DNA from: Pontibacter roseus DSM 17521
Lineage (GTDB): Bacteria > Bacteroidota > Bacteroidia > Cytophagales > Hymenobacteraceae
Length of the DNA stretch: 64,000 nt
Direction of reading: 5' to 3'
Assembly (NCBI RefSeq): GCF_000373265.1
Contig: NZ_KB890767.1
Coordinates: 186,001 to 250,000, forward strand
The position numbers and the translations under genes were made by a program. Within the stretch, counting starts at the first letter, position 1. Every line of letters starts with the position of its first letter. The notes under the pieces were generated by a model. It was not told the DNA's origin, did not search any database, and was given only the letters and a program-made list of their open reading frames with translations. This document shows positions 8,702 through 16,889 of the stretch, piece after piece.

Positions 8702-11700
8702 CTAGAAAGTAACGTTAACACCACCCAATATGAAGCGGCTGCGCGGGTAGGCAGCATAGTCTACACTTGGTGTCAGCGGATTGCCACGTCTGGTGTTAGC
8801 TTCCGGGTCGTACCCAGAGTATCCTGTGATGGTCATCAGGTTGTTCACCGTGGCGTACACCCTAAACTGAGAGATGAATCCTGTTCTCTTCAGCAGGCTC
8901 TCCGGCAAGGAGTAACCCAGCGTCAGGTTGCTGATGCGCAGGAATGAGCCGTCTTCGATGGCGAAGGAGTGCAGGAAGTACTGACCTGCCGCCGGCGTCC
9001 AGTATTTGGCGTCTTTGTTCATTTCGGCCAATTGCTCCGGGTTCGTCACCAGTTGTCCTGCTTCGTCATACCACTGCCATCTGTCGTTCATCAGGCTGAG
9101 CATGTTGTTGTCGCGGTACAGATACTGCGTGGTGAACTCCAGTTTGTTGGCGTTGTACACTTTGTTGCCATAGGAGAAGTTCATGAACAGGCTCAGGTCA
9201 AATCCCTTGTAAGTGAACTGCTGGTTGAAGCCACCGATGAACTTAGGCTGGGCGTTACCAAGCACGGTTCTGTCTTCTGTCGTAATCAGGTTGCTGCCGG
9301 TGTCGGCCAGTTTCTTCAGTTTCAGGTCGCCAGGCTGCGGGGCTCTGTTGCCCAACGCCACTGCGCGGCTGTCCGCTATACCATCCTTCAAGGTATAGGT
9401 CCAGTTACCAGAGGCTTCGTCATAGGTATGGTTGAAGTCATCCAGGGTATAGTAGCCGTCAGTCTGGTAGCCGTAGAACTGCCCCACCGGCTGCCCTACC
9501 TGCACGATGAAATCCTGCAGGCTGTTCACCCAGCCAGATTCTACGAGGTAGGAGTTGCGTGGCACGCCGCTTGGGTCAAGGCCAAGGCTTACAATCTTGT
9601 TCTTGTTGAAGGCGATGTTGAAGTTGGAGGACCAGGTGAAGTCTTTGCTGTCAATCACGACACCATTCAACTGTAGTTCCAAGCCCTTGTTCTCTGTTTC
9701 ACCGATGTTCTGGAACTGCCACTCATACCCACTGGTCTGCGGGATGTTGGCACGCAGCAACAGGTCTCTGGTGCTGTTCTTGTACAGGTCTATCGAGGCA
9801 CTGATGCGGTTATTGAGCAGGGAGAAGTCAAATCCGAGGTTTCTGGAGATTGTAGTCTCCCACTTCAGGTTGGTGTTGGCCAAATCCGTTGCGGCAAAAC
9901 CAGGCGTGATGGCTTCGTTGAAAGCATACCCGTCATTGCCGGAGGCGATGAACATCGTTTTCCAAAGGTCATACCCTACCCTGTTGTTACCTACTTCACC
10001 CATGCTCACGCGCAGCTTCAAGTCAGACAGCCAGTTCTGGGTAAAGCCCATGAAGTTCTCTTCGCCAATGTGCCAGGCCAGGGAAGCCGACGGGAAGTAA
10101 CCTACTCTGTTCTGAGGCGAGAAGAGGGAAGATGCATCGCGGCGTAGGTTGAACACAGCGCGGTACCTGCCTTTGTAGTTGTAGCTCAGGCGGCCGAAGT
10201 AAGACAGGAGCCTTTCCTCTGACTCGCTAGTTGTGGGAGCATCCTGGATGAGGCCGGTTGGGGGTGTCGCTTTCTGAATACCGGCAAAGGCCTGCTCAGG
10301 TGTGATGTCAGCGGGAAGCCATTTGGTGGTGATGTTGCGGTTAGATGTTTCTCGTTGCCAAATCTCCTGACCGATGAGTGCGTCAAAGTTGTGCGCGTCC
10401 GTCAGCGAAAAGCGGTAGTTGAGCGTGTTGGAGTTGGTAACAGACAGAGCCTCGCCTGCCTGCAGTTGCACCACCGGCATGTCGGCGTTCTGGCGGGCAA
10501 CGCTTGTCACCGGTCCGTTGAAGATGTTCACATCCCGGTTGTTAGAGGTAATACCTAGCACACTCCTGAAAGTGAGGTTCTTAATGATTTCGTAGCTCGC
10601 CCAACCATTCAACAGCAGGTCGTTGCGGTAATCGTACTTCAGTTCCTGGTTAGCCAGCAGCACTGGGCTGGTCAGGTTGGTCTGGTTGGCGAACTCGGGA
10701 TCAAACTCGTCCACCACGTTTTCCTGGCCCGGCGCCACGAATGGTCTGAAACGCACAGAATTTCTCAGTCTATTGGTGCTCTGCGACCCTGTGTTAGAGG
10801 TACCCACGCCGTCAATACGCTGTCGGCTGTAGCGGGTGCTCAAACCCACCTTCAGGCGGTCGTTGATTTTATGGTCGAACTTGAAAGAGGCCAGCGTACG
10901 CACAAAACCAGAGTTAAGCATGATACCCTCTTCGTCGGTATGGTTCAGCGTGAGGTTGAAAGTCGTGGTCTTGGAGCCTCCCGTCACACCTATGATGTGC
11001 GTCTGGCTGGTGGCGTCACGCCCGAACACCTCGTCTTGCCAATCTGTGAAAGGCATGTTTTTATAGATGTCGATGTCCTGGAAGCGGCCATAGCGCGAAA
11101 CAAACGAGTTCCGGGTTTCCTCATTTGTGTTGAAGTTGTATATCTGGTACTGGTATTTCACGAAATCATACGGATTCATGACATCCAGCTTGTTCACGAT
11201 GCTGCGTACGCCGGCAAACCCGTTGTAAGTAACCTTGGTTGGCATCTCCACGCCGCCCTTGGTAGTAATCACCACTACACCATTGGCTCCTCTGGCGCCA
11301 TAAATAGCGGTAGAGGCGGCATCCTTCAGCACGTCAATGCTTTCAATCTCCTGCGGAGACAGCACAGACAGTGCATTCTCCACCTGTATACCGTCTACTA
11401 TATAAAGCGGGGAATTGTCCTGTGTAATGGAACCGCCGCCACGCACCCTGATTTGGATTTCAGCGCCAGGCTGGCCCTCGGTAGTAGTCACCTGCACACC
11501 GGCCAGTCTGCCTGCCAGCGCCTCTGCCGCCGTGCTGACAGGTATATCCTTGATTTGCTTTGCGCCAACCGATGACACAGAGCCAGTCAATTCACTTCTT
11601 GGCACTTCCTGGTAGCCGATTACCACCACTTCCTCCAGTGCTTTTGCATCCGGTGCCATGGCCACGTCAATCGTGGAGCGGTTGTTAATTGGAACCTCCT

Positions 11701-11959
11701 GTGGTTGATAGCCTATGAAGCGAAAAATCAGCACCCCGTTTGCATCAGGCACCTTCAGGGTATAGCTGCCATCAATACCAGTGGGAGCCGCCACCGAAGT
11801 ACCCTTCAGCAACACCGTCACGCCTGGCAGGCCCTCTCCTTTCTCATCCACGACTTTACCAGCGACATTGAAGCCCTGGGCAAACGCTCCTGCAAAGGCG
11901 ACGAAGACAAAAGATACTGCCAACAGATACCTCATCTTCTTTAGTAAAGCATTTCGCAT
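8702..11959 (-). CDS. SusC/RagA family TonB-dependent outer-membrane transporter
   Basis: A 1085-residue TonB-dependent channel and first gene of the minus-strand pectin operon. After a signal peptide (cleavage near FAQG, residue 28) comes a carboxypeptidase-regulatory-like domain (GFNVAGKVVDEKGEGLPGVTVLLKGT, about 29-54). Next is the TonB box region LEEVVVIGYQ and a plug (LAGRLAGVQVTTTEGQPG, IRVRGGGSI, LYIVDGI), then a long beta-barrel ending in the aromatic C-terminus ILGGVNVTF. A second ATG 8 codons in (MRYLL) is an alternative start. It imports oligosaccharides in partnership with the SusD encoded 20 bp downstream. The promoter must lie in 11960-12429, shared with divergent kduI, where two LacI-type operators are visible. 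Confidence 0.95.
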   Translation of the reverse strand: MRNALLKKMRYLLAVSFVFVAFAGAFAQGFNVAGKVVDEKGEGLPGVTVLLKGTSVAAPTGIDGSYTLKVPDANGVLIFRFIGYQPQEVPINNRSTIDVAMAPDAKALEEVVVIGYQEVPRSELTGSVSSVGAKQIKDIPVSTAAEALAGRLAGVQVTTTEGQPGAEIQIRVRGGGSITQDNSPLYIVDGIQVENALSVLSPQEIESIDVLKDAASTAIYGARGANGVVVITTKGGVEMPTKVTYNGFAGVRSIVNKLDVMNPYDFVKYQYQIYNFNTNEETRNSFVSRYGRFQDIDIYKNMPFTDWQDEVFGRDATSQTHIIGVTGGSKTTTFNLTLNHTDEEGIMLNSGFVRTLASFKFDHKINDRLKVGLSTRYSRQRIDGVGTSNTGSQSTNRLRNSVRFRPFVAPGQENVVDEFDPEFANQTNLTSPVLLANQELKYDYRNDLLLNGWASYEIIKNLTFRSVLGITSNNRDVNIFNGPVTSVARQNADMPVVQLQAGEALSVTNSNTLNYRFSLTDAHNFDALIGQEIWQRETSNRNITTKWLPADITPEQAFAGIQKATPPTGLIQDAPTTSESEERLLSYFGRLSYNYKGRYRAVFNLRRDASSLFSPQNRVGYFPSASLAWHIGEENFMGFTQNWLSDLKLRVSMGEVGNNRVGYDLWKTMFIASGNDGYAFNEAITPGFAATDLANTNLKWETTISRNLGFDFSLLNNRISASIDLYKNSTRDLLLRANIPQTSGYEWQFQNIGETENKGLELQLNGVVIDSKDFTWSSNFNIAFNKNKIVSLGLDPSGVPRNSYLVESGWVNSLQDFIVQVGQPVGQFYGYQTDGYYTLDDFNHTYDEASGNWTYTLKDGIADSRAVALGNRAPQPGDLKLKKLADTGSNLITTEDRTVLGNAQPKFIGGFNQQFTYKGFDLSLFMNFSYGNKVYNANKLEFTTQYLYRDNNMLSLMNDRWQWYDEAGQLVTNPEQLAEMNKDAKYWTPAAGQYFLHSFAIEDGSFLRISNLTLGYSLPESLLKRTGFISQFRVYATVNNLMTITGYSGYDPEANTRRGNPLTPSVDYAAYPRSRFILGGVNVTF

Positions 11960-12183
11960 AGGTTATCTTAAAATTTGGTTTTTGAATAATGTTATGACTT
12001 TGCTCTGTATTGAGTAACTTAAAATCCTAGTCGATTTCCCCTATGCTTCTGCAGTACCGTCACCGCTTTCACTTCCGCCGGACCTCCTCGTCTCCACTCT
12101 TTTCTTTGGGGTATTCTGGTGCGTCCTTCGCGAGAAACGGCTCGTCTATTGATTAACCACTTACCGGAACAGCACCAAAAGGT

Positions 12184-12201
12184 TGCGCAATCGTTTGCAT
12201 T
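12184..12201. promoter_or_regulatory. Candidate LacI-family operator (distal)
   Basis: TGCGCAATCGTTTGCATT has the central CG and the GCAA-n-CG-n-TTGC symmetry of LacI-family operators. Its left seven bases are identical to the operator candidate at 12392-12409. The obvious ligand is the LacI-type regulator encoded at 14105-15133. It lies about 225 bp upstream of the susC start. Confidence 0.5.
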
Positions 12202-12391
12202 TTATAAATTTCTGTCTGTTTTCCCAAAACATTTTTAAAGTATTTTGGAATTACTGCTCAAAAATAGCGGCAATAGCTTTAGTTAAGCATTTTACCCAAA
12301 ACGTAAGTACCTACTCACCTTTCAATTATTTTTCGCGGTTTCCTGTTAAAGTTGGCAAATATTTTATGAAACTGAAAAATAAGTGTTATTT

Positions 12392-12409
12392 TGCGCAAAC
12401 GATTACGCA
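12392..12409. promoter_or_regulatory. Candidate LacI-family operator just upstream of kduI
   Basis: TGCGCAAACGATTACGCA is an 18-bp imperfect palindrome centred on CG at 12400-12401. Six of eight symmetric pairs match, including the outer TGCG/CGCA. It ends 20 bp before the kduI ATG, so a bound repressor would overlap the promoter or early transcript. The regulator at 14105 is the likely partner. Confidence 0.55.
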
Positions 12410-12429
12410 CTTTGTAAGTATAACCGACT

Positions 12430-13269
12430 ATGAGCATACACCATTCCACCAGACACGCGATTCACCCCGATGACAGCAAGTCCTATGGCACAGCGAAGCT
12501 TCGGGAAGCCTATCTTATAGAAGATTTGTTTCAGGAGGACCAGGTGCGGGTTGTCTATACCTTATATGATAGATTGATAGTAGGCGGGGCACACCCGGTG
12601 AAGGAGCCGCTGAGGCTAGAGACCTTCCCCACCCTGCGCTCAGAGAACTTCCTTGACAGACGCGAACTCGGCATCATCAATGTGGGCGCAGAAAGCACGG
12701 TGACGGTAGACGGCGAGACCTATACCTTGGGAAACAAAGAGGCGCTGTATGTGGGCAAAGGCGTGACAGACGTGGTGTTCCACCCGTCCGAGTCCGGCAA
12801 AACGCTGTTTTACTTCAATTCAGCACCCGCGCACCATGCCTATCCCACCAAGAAAATCTCATTGGACCAAGCCGAAACGGTGGAGCTGGGAGCACTGGAG
12901 AACTCAAACCACCGCACTATACGCAAAGTGCTCATCAACTCGGTGGTGGACACGTGCCAGTTGCAGATGGGCGTGACGGAACTGAAGCCAGGTAGCGTCT
13001 GGAACACCATGCCAGCCCACACCCACGACCGCCGCATGGAAGCCTATTTCTACTTCGACCTTCCGGAAGACCAGGTGGTCTGCCACTTCATGGGCGAGCC
13101 GGACGAGACGCGCCACCTGTGGGTGAAGAACAACCAGGCCATTGTTTGCCCGCCCTGGTCCATCCACAGCGGCGCCGGCACCTCCAACTATACCTTCATC
13201 TGGGGTATGGCCGGAGAGAACCTTGATTACAACGACATGGACAAGGTAGCCCCTACTGACCTAAAATAA
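12430..13269 (+). CDS. kduI: 5-dehydro-4-deoxy-D-glucuronate isomerase
   Basis: Interconverts 4-deoxy-L-threo-5-hexosulose uronate, the monomer released from unsaturated oligogalacturonides, and 3-deoxy-D-glycero-2,5-hexodiulosonate in the cytoplasm. The 279 residues match KduI along the whole length. The zinc ligands are visible as His197, His199 and Glu204 in PAHTHDRRMEAYFYF and His246 in PPWSIHSGAG, one residue off the E. coli numbering. There is no signal peptide. It is the first gene of the plus-strand catabolic cluster, 10 bp before kduD, whose enzyme takes its product. Regulation probably runs through the operator at 12392-12409. Confidence 0.97.
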   Translation: MSIHHSTRHAIHPDDSKSYGTAKLREAYLIEDLFQEDQVRVVYTLYDRLIVGGAHPVKEPLRLETFPTLRSENFLDRRELGIINVGAESTVTVDGETYTLGNKEALYVGKGVTDVVFHPSESGKTLFYFNSAPAHHAYPTKKISLDQAETVELGALENSNHRTIRKVLINSVVDTCQLQMGVTELKPGSVWNTMPAHTHDRRMEAYFYFDLPEDQVVCHFMGEPDETRHLWVKNNQAIVCPPWSIHSGAGTSNYTFIWGMAGENLDYNDMDKVAPTDLK

Positions 13270-13279
13270 AGGAGAAGAC

Positions 13280-14068
13280 ATGAAAGGATTGTTTGATTTG
13301 ACGGGACAGGTTGCCTTGGTAACGGGAGCGACGCACGGACTAGGTATGGCCATGGCCAAAGCACTGGGCCAGGCAGGAGCCACCCTGGTGATAAATGGCA
13401 ACACACCCGCTAAAATGGAGGCCGCCCTGGCAAGCTATACCCAGGATGGACTGAAGGCGCACGGTTACCTGTTCGATGTCACGAGCGCGCAACAGGTAAA
13501 GGAGAGCATCGCCCGCATCGAGCAGGAAGTGGGGCCCATCAACATCCTGGTGAACAACGCGGGCATCATCAAACGCATACCGGCGCTGGAGATGGATGAG
13601 GAGGAATTCCGCCAAGTGCTGGACGTGGACCTAATCGCTCCTTTCATTGTTTCCAAGCACGTGGCACGGTACATGGTGGAGCGAAGGCAGGGCAAAATCA
13701 TCAACATCTGCTCCATGATGAGCGAACTGGGGCGCGACACGGTGTCGGCCTACGCCGCGGCCAAGGGTGGGCTCAAGATGCTGACGCGTAACCTGGCCAC
13801 AGAATGGGCTAAATACAATATACAGGTGAACGGCATTGGCCCAGGCTATTTCGCCACAGAGCAAACTGCTCCCATCCGCGTGGACGGCCATCCGTTCAAC
13901 GACTTCATCATCAGCCGCACCCCCGCCGGACGGTGGGGCGACCCGGAAGATTTGGGAGGAACGGCCGTATTCCTTTCCAGCAAGGCCAGCGACTTTATAA
14001 ACGGCCAGATTATTTATGTAGATGGTGGTATATTAGCCACCATCGGAAAACCAAGCAACGAGAACTAG
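13280..14068 (+). CDS. kduD: 2-dehydro-3-deoxy-D-gluconate 5-dehydrogenase
   Basis: Reduces 3-deoxy-D-glycero-2,5-hexodiulosonate with NAD(P)H to 2-keto-3-deoxygluconate (KDG). A classical short-chain dehydrogenase of 262 residues: nucleotide-binding TGATHGLG at 15-22, NNAG at 92-95, and catalytic Ser145, Tyr158 and Lys162 in the YAAAKGG segment. A purine-rich GGAGAAGAC precedes the ATG closely. It follows kduI by 10 bp and precedes the regulator by 36 bp. Position after kduI makes the KduD assignment secure; from sequence alone a related SDR activity such as gluconate 5-dehydrogenase could not be excluded. Confidence 0.94.
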   Translation: MKGLFDLTGQVALVTGATHGLGMAMAKALGQAGATLVINGNTPAKMEAALASYTQDGLKAHGYLFDVTSAQQVKESIARIEQEVGPINILVNNAGIIKRIPALEMDEEEFRQVLDVDLIAPFIVSKHVARYMVERRQGKIINICSMMSELGRDTVSAYAAAKGGLKMLTRNLATEWAKYNIQVNGIGPGYFATEQTAPIRVDGHPFNDFIISRTPAGRWGDPEDLGGTAVFLSSKASDFINGQIIYVDGGILATIGKPSNEN

Positions 14069-14104
14069 GGCTAGCCTGAATCCATCGCTCCCTGCACGCA
14101 CCAT

Positions 14105-15133
14105 ATGTCAGCAAAGACCAAAGTTACCATACACGATATAGCGGAGAAGCTGAACATCACAGCCTCTACCGTATCGCGTGCGCTGAATGACAACCCCCGT
14201 ATCAGTGACGCCACCAAAAAGGCGGTACTGAAGACGGCCAAGCAGCTGAATTACCAGCCCAACAACATCGCAGCGGCCCTCCGGAACGGCAAGAGCTTTA
14301 TCATTGGCGTCATCGTACCGACCGCCGACAGATACTTCTTCGCATCCGTGGTGCGGGGCATCGAGGAGATTGCCAATAACCTGAACTACAAGGTCATCAT
14401 CTGCCAGTCGTATGACATCTATGAGAAAGAGGTGCAGACGATTGAGGCACTGCTCAATGCGCGGGTAGACGGCATCATCGCCTCCATCAGCAAGAACACA
14501 GAAAACTTCGACCACTTCAAGAAGGTGCAGTCCAAAGGGATTCCGTTGGTGCTCTTTGACAGAACCACTGACGAACTGGAAGTGAGCCAGGTGATGATTG
14601 ACGACTACCTGGGCGCGTACAAATCGGTGGAGCACCTCATACAGCAGGGTTGCAAGCGCATCGCCCACTTCACCAGCACCAAAAAGGTAAGCGTATTCAA
14701 GGAGCGTCTGCGAGGCTACACGGACGCGCTGCGCGATTACGAAATCCCGTTCGATGAACAGTTGGTAGTGCGAAGCAACCTGCAGCTAGAAGACGGCAGG
14801 GAAAGCATGGAAACACTGCTCAAGCTGAAAACGATGCCTGACGCGGTGTTCTCTTCAAGTGACTATGCCGCCATGGGTGCCATGCAGGTGCTGAAGGAAC
14901 GGAACATCCGGATTCCAGAGCAGGTGGCGCTGGCGGGTTTCAGTAACGAGCCTTTCACCTCCTTCACAGACCCGACCTTGACGACTGTGGACCAGCGAAG
15001 CATCAAGATGGGCAACATCACGGCTGAGCTGTTCTTCGAGCACTTCAAGTCAGGAGACAAGGCGTTTGTGCCTCAGAAGACCGTCTTGAAGCCGGAGTTG
15101 ATTATCCGTAACTCAACACTCCGAAAAGGTTAA
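14105..15133 (+). CDS. LacI-family transcriptional regulator of the pectin/galacturonate locus
   Basis: A 342-residue repressor-type regulator. The N-terminal helix-turn-helix (about 8-30, VTIHDIAEKLNITASTVSRALNDNPRIS) and hinge helix (NYQPNNIAAALR, about 49-60) are typical of LacI. The periplasmic-binding-like sugar domain follows (IIGVIVPTADRYFFASVVRGIEE, VDGIIASIS, AGFSNEPFTSFTDPTLTTVDQ). It sits between the KDG-forming and galacturonate genes, so the inducer is probably a pathway intermediate such as KDG, as for KdgR-type regulators; this is inference. Its likely operators are at 12184-12201 and 12392-12409. A half-site-like ACGATTACG lies at 15245-15253, upstream of uxaB. Confidence 0.92.
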   Translation: MSAKTKVTIHDIAEKLNITASTVSRALNDNPRISDATKKAVLKTAKQLNYQPNNIAAALRNGKSFIIGVIVPTADRYFFASVVRGIEEIANNLNYKVIICQSYDIYEKEVQTIEALLNARVDGIIASISKNTENFDHFKKVQSKGIPLVLFDRTTDELEVSQVMIDDYLGAYKSVEHLIQQGCKRIAHFTSTKKVSVFKERLRGYTDALRDYEIPFDEQLVVRSNLQLEDGRESMETLLKLKTMPDAVFSSSDYAAMGAMQVLKERNIRIPEQVALAGFSNEPFTSFTDPTLTTVDQRSIKMGNITAELFFEHFKSGDKAFVPQKTVLKPELIIRNSTLRKG

Positions 15134-15312
15134 CAGAAGGACATCTAGTACAGAACGGAAGGTATAGCGGCACTTCTGAGGGAGAACTTTTTCTCGGAAA
15201 GACCACCTGGGCACAAATGCAGTGGCCTCCAAAGAGCCTCTGACACGATTACGAACAATACAAAAAGACAATAGAATAAGACAACTTTACCCAACACAAA
15301 ACTGAAGAGATT

Positions 15313-16740
15313 ATGAAGCAGCTCAACCGCCGTACTGCCAGCATGCCAGGTATGCAACCGGTCAAAGTATTGCAATTCGGAGAAGGAAACTTTCTCAGAG
15401 GTTTCGTGGATTGGATCATTGACCTGCTCAACGAGCGAACGGACTTCGGTGGCAATGTGCAGATAGTGCAGCCGCTGAACCAGGGCATCGTGCACCTGCT
15501 CAACCAGCAGGAAGGCCTGTACCACGTGCTGCTGGAAGGTATACAGAACGGCCAGCCTACTCGGGAGCAGCGTCTCATCAGCTGCGTCTCCAACGCCATC
15601 AACCCCTACGAGGACTACAAAGCCTATCTGGCGCTGGCTGAAAACCCGGACCTGCAGTTCATCATCTCCAACACCACCGAGGCAGGTATAGCCTTTGACG
15701 CCGCCGATACAGGTATGGCAACCTTGCCCAATAGCTTCCCTGGCAAGTTGACCGCGCTCCTCTTCCGCCGTTTCGAGCACTTCAAAGGCGCCGCTGACAA
15801 AGGATTCTACATCATTCCGTGCGAGCTCATCGAGAAAAACGGGGAGAAGCTCCGCGATACCATACTGGCGTATGCCAGCCACTGGAACCTGCCATCCGAA
15901 TTCACTGCCTGGATTGAGAAGCACAACAGCTTCTGCAACACCCTTGTAGACCGCATCGTGCCAGGCTTTCCGAAGGACAACATCAAAGAAATACACCAGG
16001 AACTGGGTTATGAGGATAACCTGGTGGTGAAGGCAGAGCCGTTCCATCTGTGGGTGATTGAGGCGCCAGAGGCCGTAAGGGCCGCTTTCCCAGCAGAGCA
16101 AGCAGGCCTGCAAGTGAAATTTGTGGAGGACCTGACGCCTTACCGCACCCGCAAAGTCCGCATCCTCAACGGCGCCCATACCGCTTTGGTACCGGTAGCC
16201 TACCTGCAGGGGCTGCGCACCGTGCGCGATGCCATTGAAGACGAGCAAACAGGCAAATTCATCCGCGAGACTATTTTCGAAGAGATTATTCCGACGCTGG
16301 ACCTGCCAGCAGAGGAACTGGAACAGTTCGCCAACGATGTCATCGAGCGTTTCCAGAACCCGTTCATCCGGCACGAGCTGCAATCCATCGCACTCAACTC
16401 CATATCAAAGTACAACGTGCGGGTACTACCTTCGGTGCTGGAATACCATGCCCGTAAAGGCCAGTTGCCACAGAGGCTGCTGCAGTCACTGGCGGCGCTC
16501 ATTCTCTTCTACAAAGGGGAGTGGAATGGTGAAAGCCTGCCATTGAACGACACACCTGAAGTGCTGGATTTCTTCCAGAAAGCCTGGCAGTCTGATTCTG
16601 CTTCAGCTGTGGTGGAGACGGTTCTTTCAAACCAGCATCTCTGGGGCATCGACCTTACGGCTATACCTGGAATCGCTGAGACGGTGACAAAACAGCTGAC
16701 AGCTCTGCAGGAGACGGAGAAGCAGACGAACATTGCCTAA
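15313..16740 (+). CDS. uxaB: Tagaturonate reductase (altronate oxidoreductase)
   Basis: Reduces D-tagaturonate to D-altronate with NADH, the step after uronate isomerase. The 475 residues belong to the mannitol/polyol dehydrogenase superfamily. The nucleotide-binding segment VLQFGEGNFLRGFVDWIIDLLNE (about 19-41) is characteristic of UxaB, as are the middle motifs FIISNTTEAGIAFD, IIPCELIEKNGE and VRILNGAHTALVPVAYLQGLRTV (about 276-298, with the conserved NGAH). It is separated from the regulator by 179 bp, so it may have its own promoter. No altronate dehydratase (uxaA), which would use the product, is present in this window. Confidence 0.94.
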   Translation: MKQLNRRTASMPGMQPVKVLQFGEGNFLRGFVDWIIDLLNERTDFGGNVQIVQPLNQGIVHLLNQQEGLYHVLLEGIQNGQPTREQRLISCVSNAINPYEDYKAYLALAENPDLQFIISNTTEAGIAFDAADTGMATLPNSFPGKLTALLFRRFEHFKGAADKGFYIIPCELIEKNGEKLRDTILAYASHWNLPSEFTAWIEKHNSFCNTLVDRIVPGFPKDNIKEIHQELGYEDNLVVKAEPFHLWVIEAPEAVRAAFPAEQAGLQVKFVEDLTPYRTRKVRILNGAHTALVPVAYLQGLRTVRDAIEDEQTGKFIRETIFEEIIPTLDLPAEELEQFANDVIERFQNPFIRHELQSIALNSISKYNVRVLPSVLEYHARKGQLPQRLLQSLAALILFYKGEWNGESLPLNDTPEVLDFFQKAWQSDSASAVVETVLSNQHLWGIDLTAIPGIAETVTKQLTALQETEKQTNIA

Positions 16741-16747
16741 CACTTGA

Positions 16748-16765
16748 CAGGTATAGCTATACCTG
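16748..16765. repeat. Perfect 18-bp palindrome made of two inverted AGGTATAG octamers
   Basis: CAGGTATAGCTATACCTG lies in the gap just after uxaB. It is two copies of the window-wide octamer AGGTATAG head to head. A near-identical arrangement with a 3-bp spacer occurs at 52281-52299 inside the DASS transporter gene. It is not followed by a T-run, so a simple terminator is unlikely. Confidence 0.9.
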
Positions 16766-16775
16766 AACCATACAC

Positions 16776-16889
16776 GTGAAAGCCCCAGGTCTCGACCGCC
16801 TGAAGCGCCACCGGCTCTCCGACAGGAGGCCTGTGGTGGGCTTCTACGACTACGTAACCCAAACCGGCCGACCATACCATTTACCATGA
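16776..16889 (+). pseudogene. 37-codon reading frame, probably the 3' remnant of a lost gene
   Basis: From the GTG at 16776 the frame reads 37 codons, including DRRPVVGFYDYVTQTG and ending PYHLP, and stops at the TGA that overlaps the uxaC ATG as ATGA. In-frame upstream, a TGA stands at 16764-16766 and no ATG is present. Composition is GC-rich like uxaC and unlike uxaB. The coupling and amino-acid texture look like the C-terminus of a real gene that once preceded uxaC. I do not recognise the family. It could also be a genuine very small protein or chance. Confidence 0.35.

Larger units (their letters stand above)
11960..12429. promoter_or_regulatory. Divergent control region between pectin susC and kduI
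   Basis: A 470-bp stretch without a gene, AT-rich from about 12180 to 12380, that must carry the promoters of both arms of the pectin locus. It contains two LacI-family operator candidates (listed separately) about 200 bp apart, one central and one just before kduI, a spacing that would allow looping. No clear TAnnTTTG element was found on either strand. Confidence 0.6.

Noticed and set aside
12183..12473. 96-codon frame crossing the kduI promoter region
   Set aside because: Phe/Asn/Lys-rich translation of AT-rich control DNA and out of frame with kduI, which it overlaps.
15145..16383. Minus-strand frame of 412 codons opposite uxaB
   Set aside because: No family resemblance; uxaB on the other strand is unambiguous.
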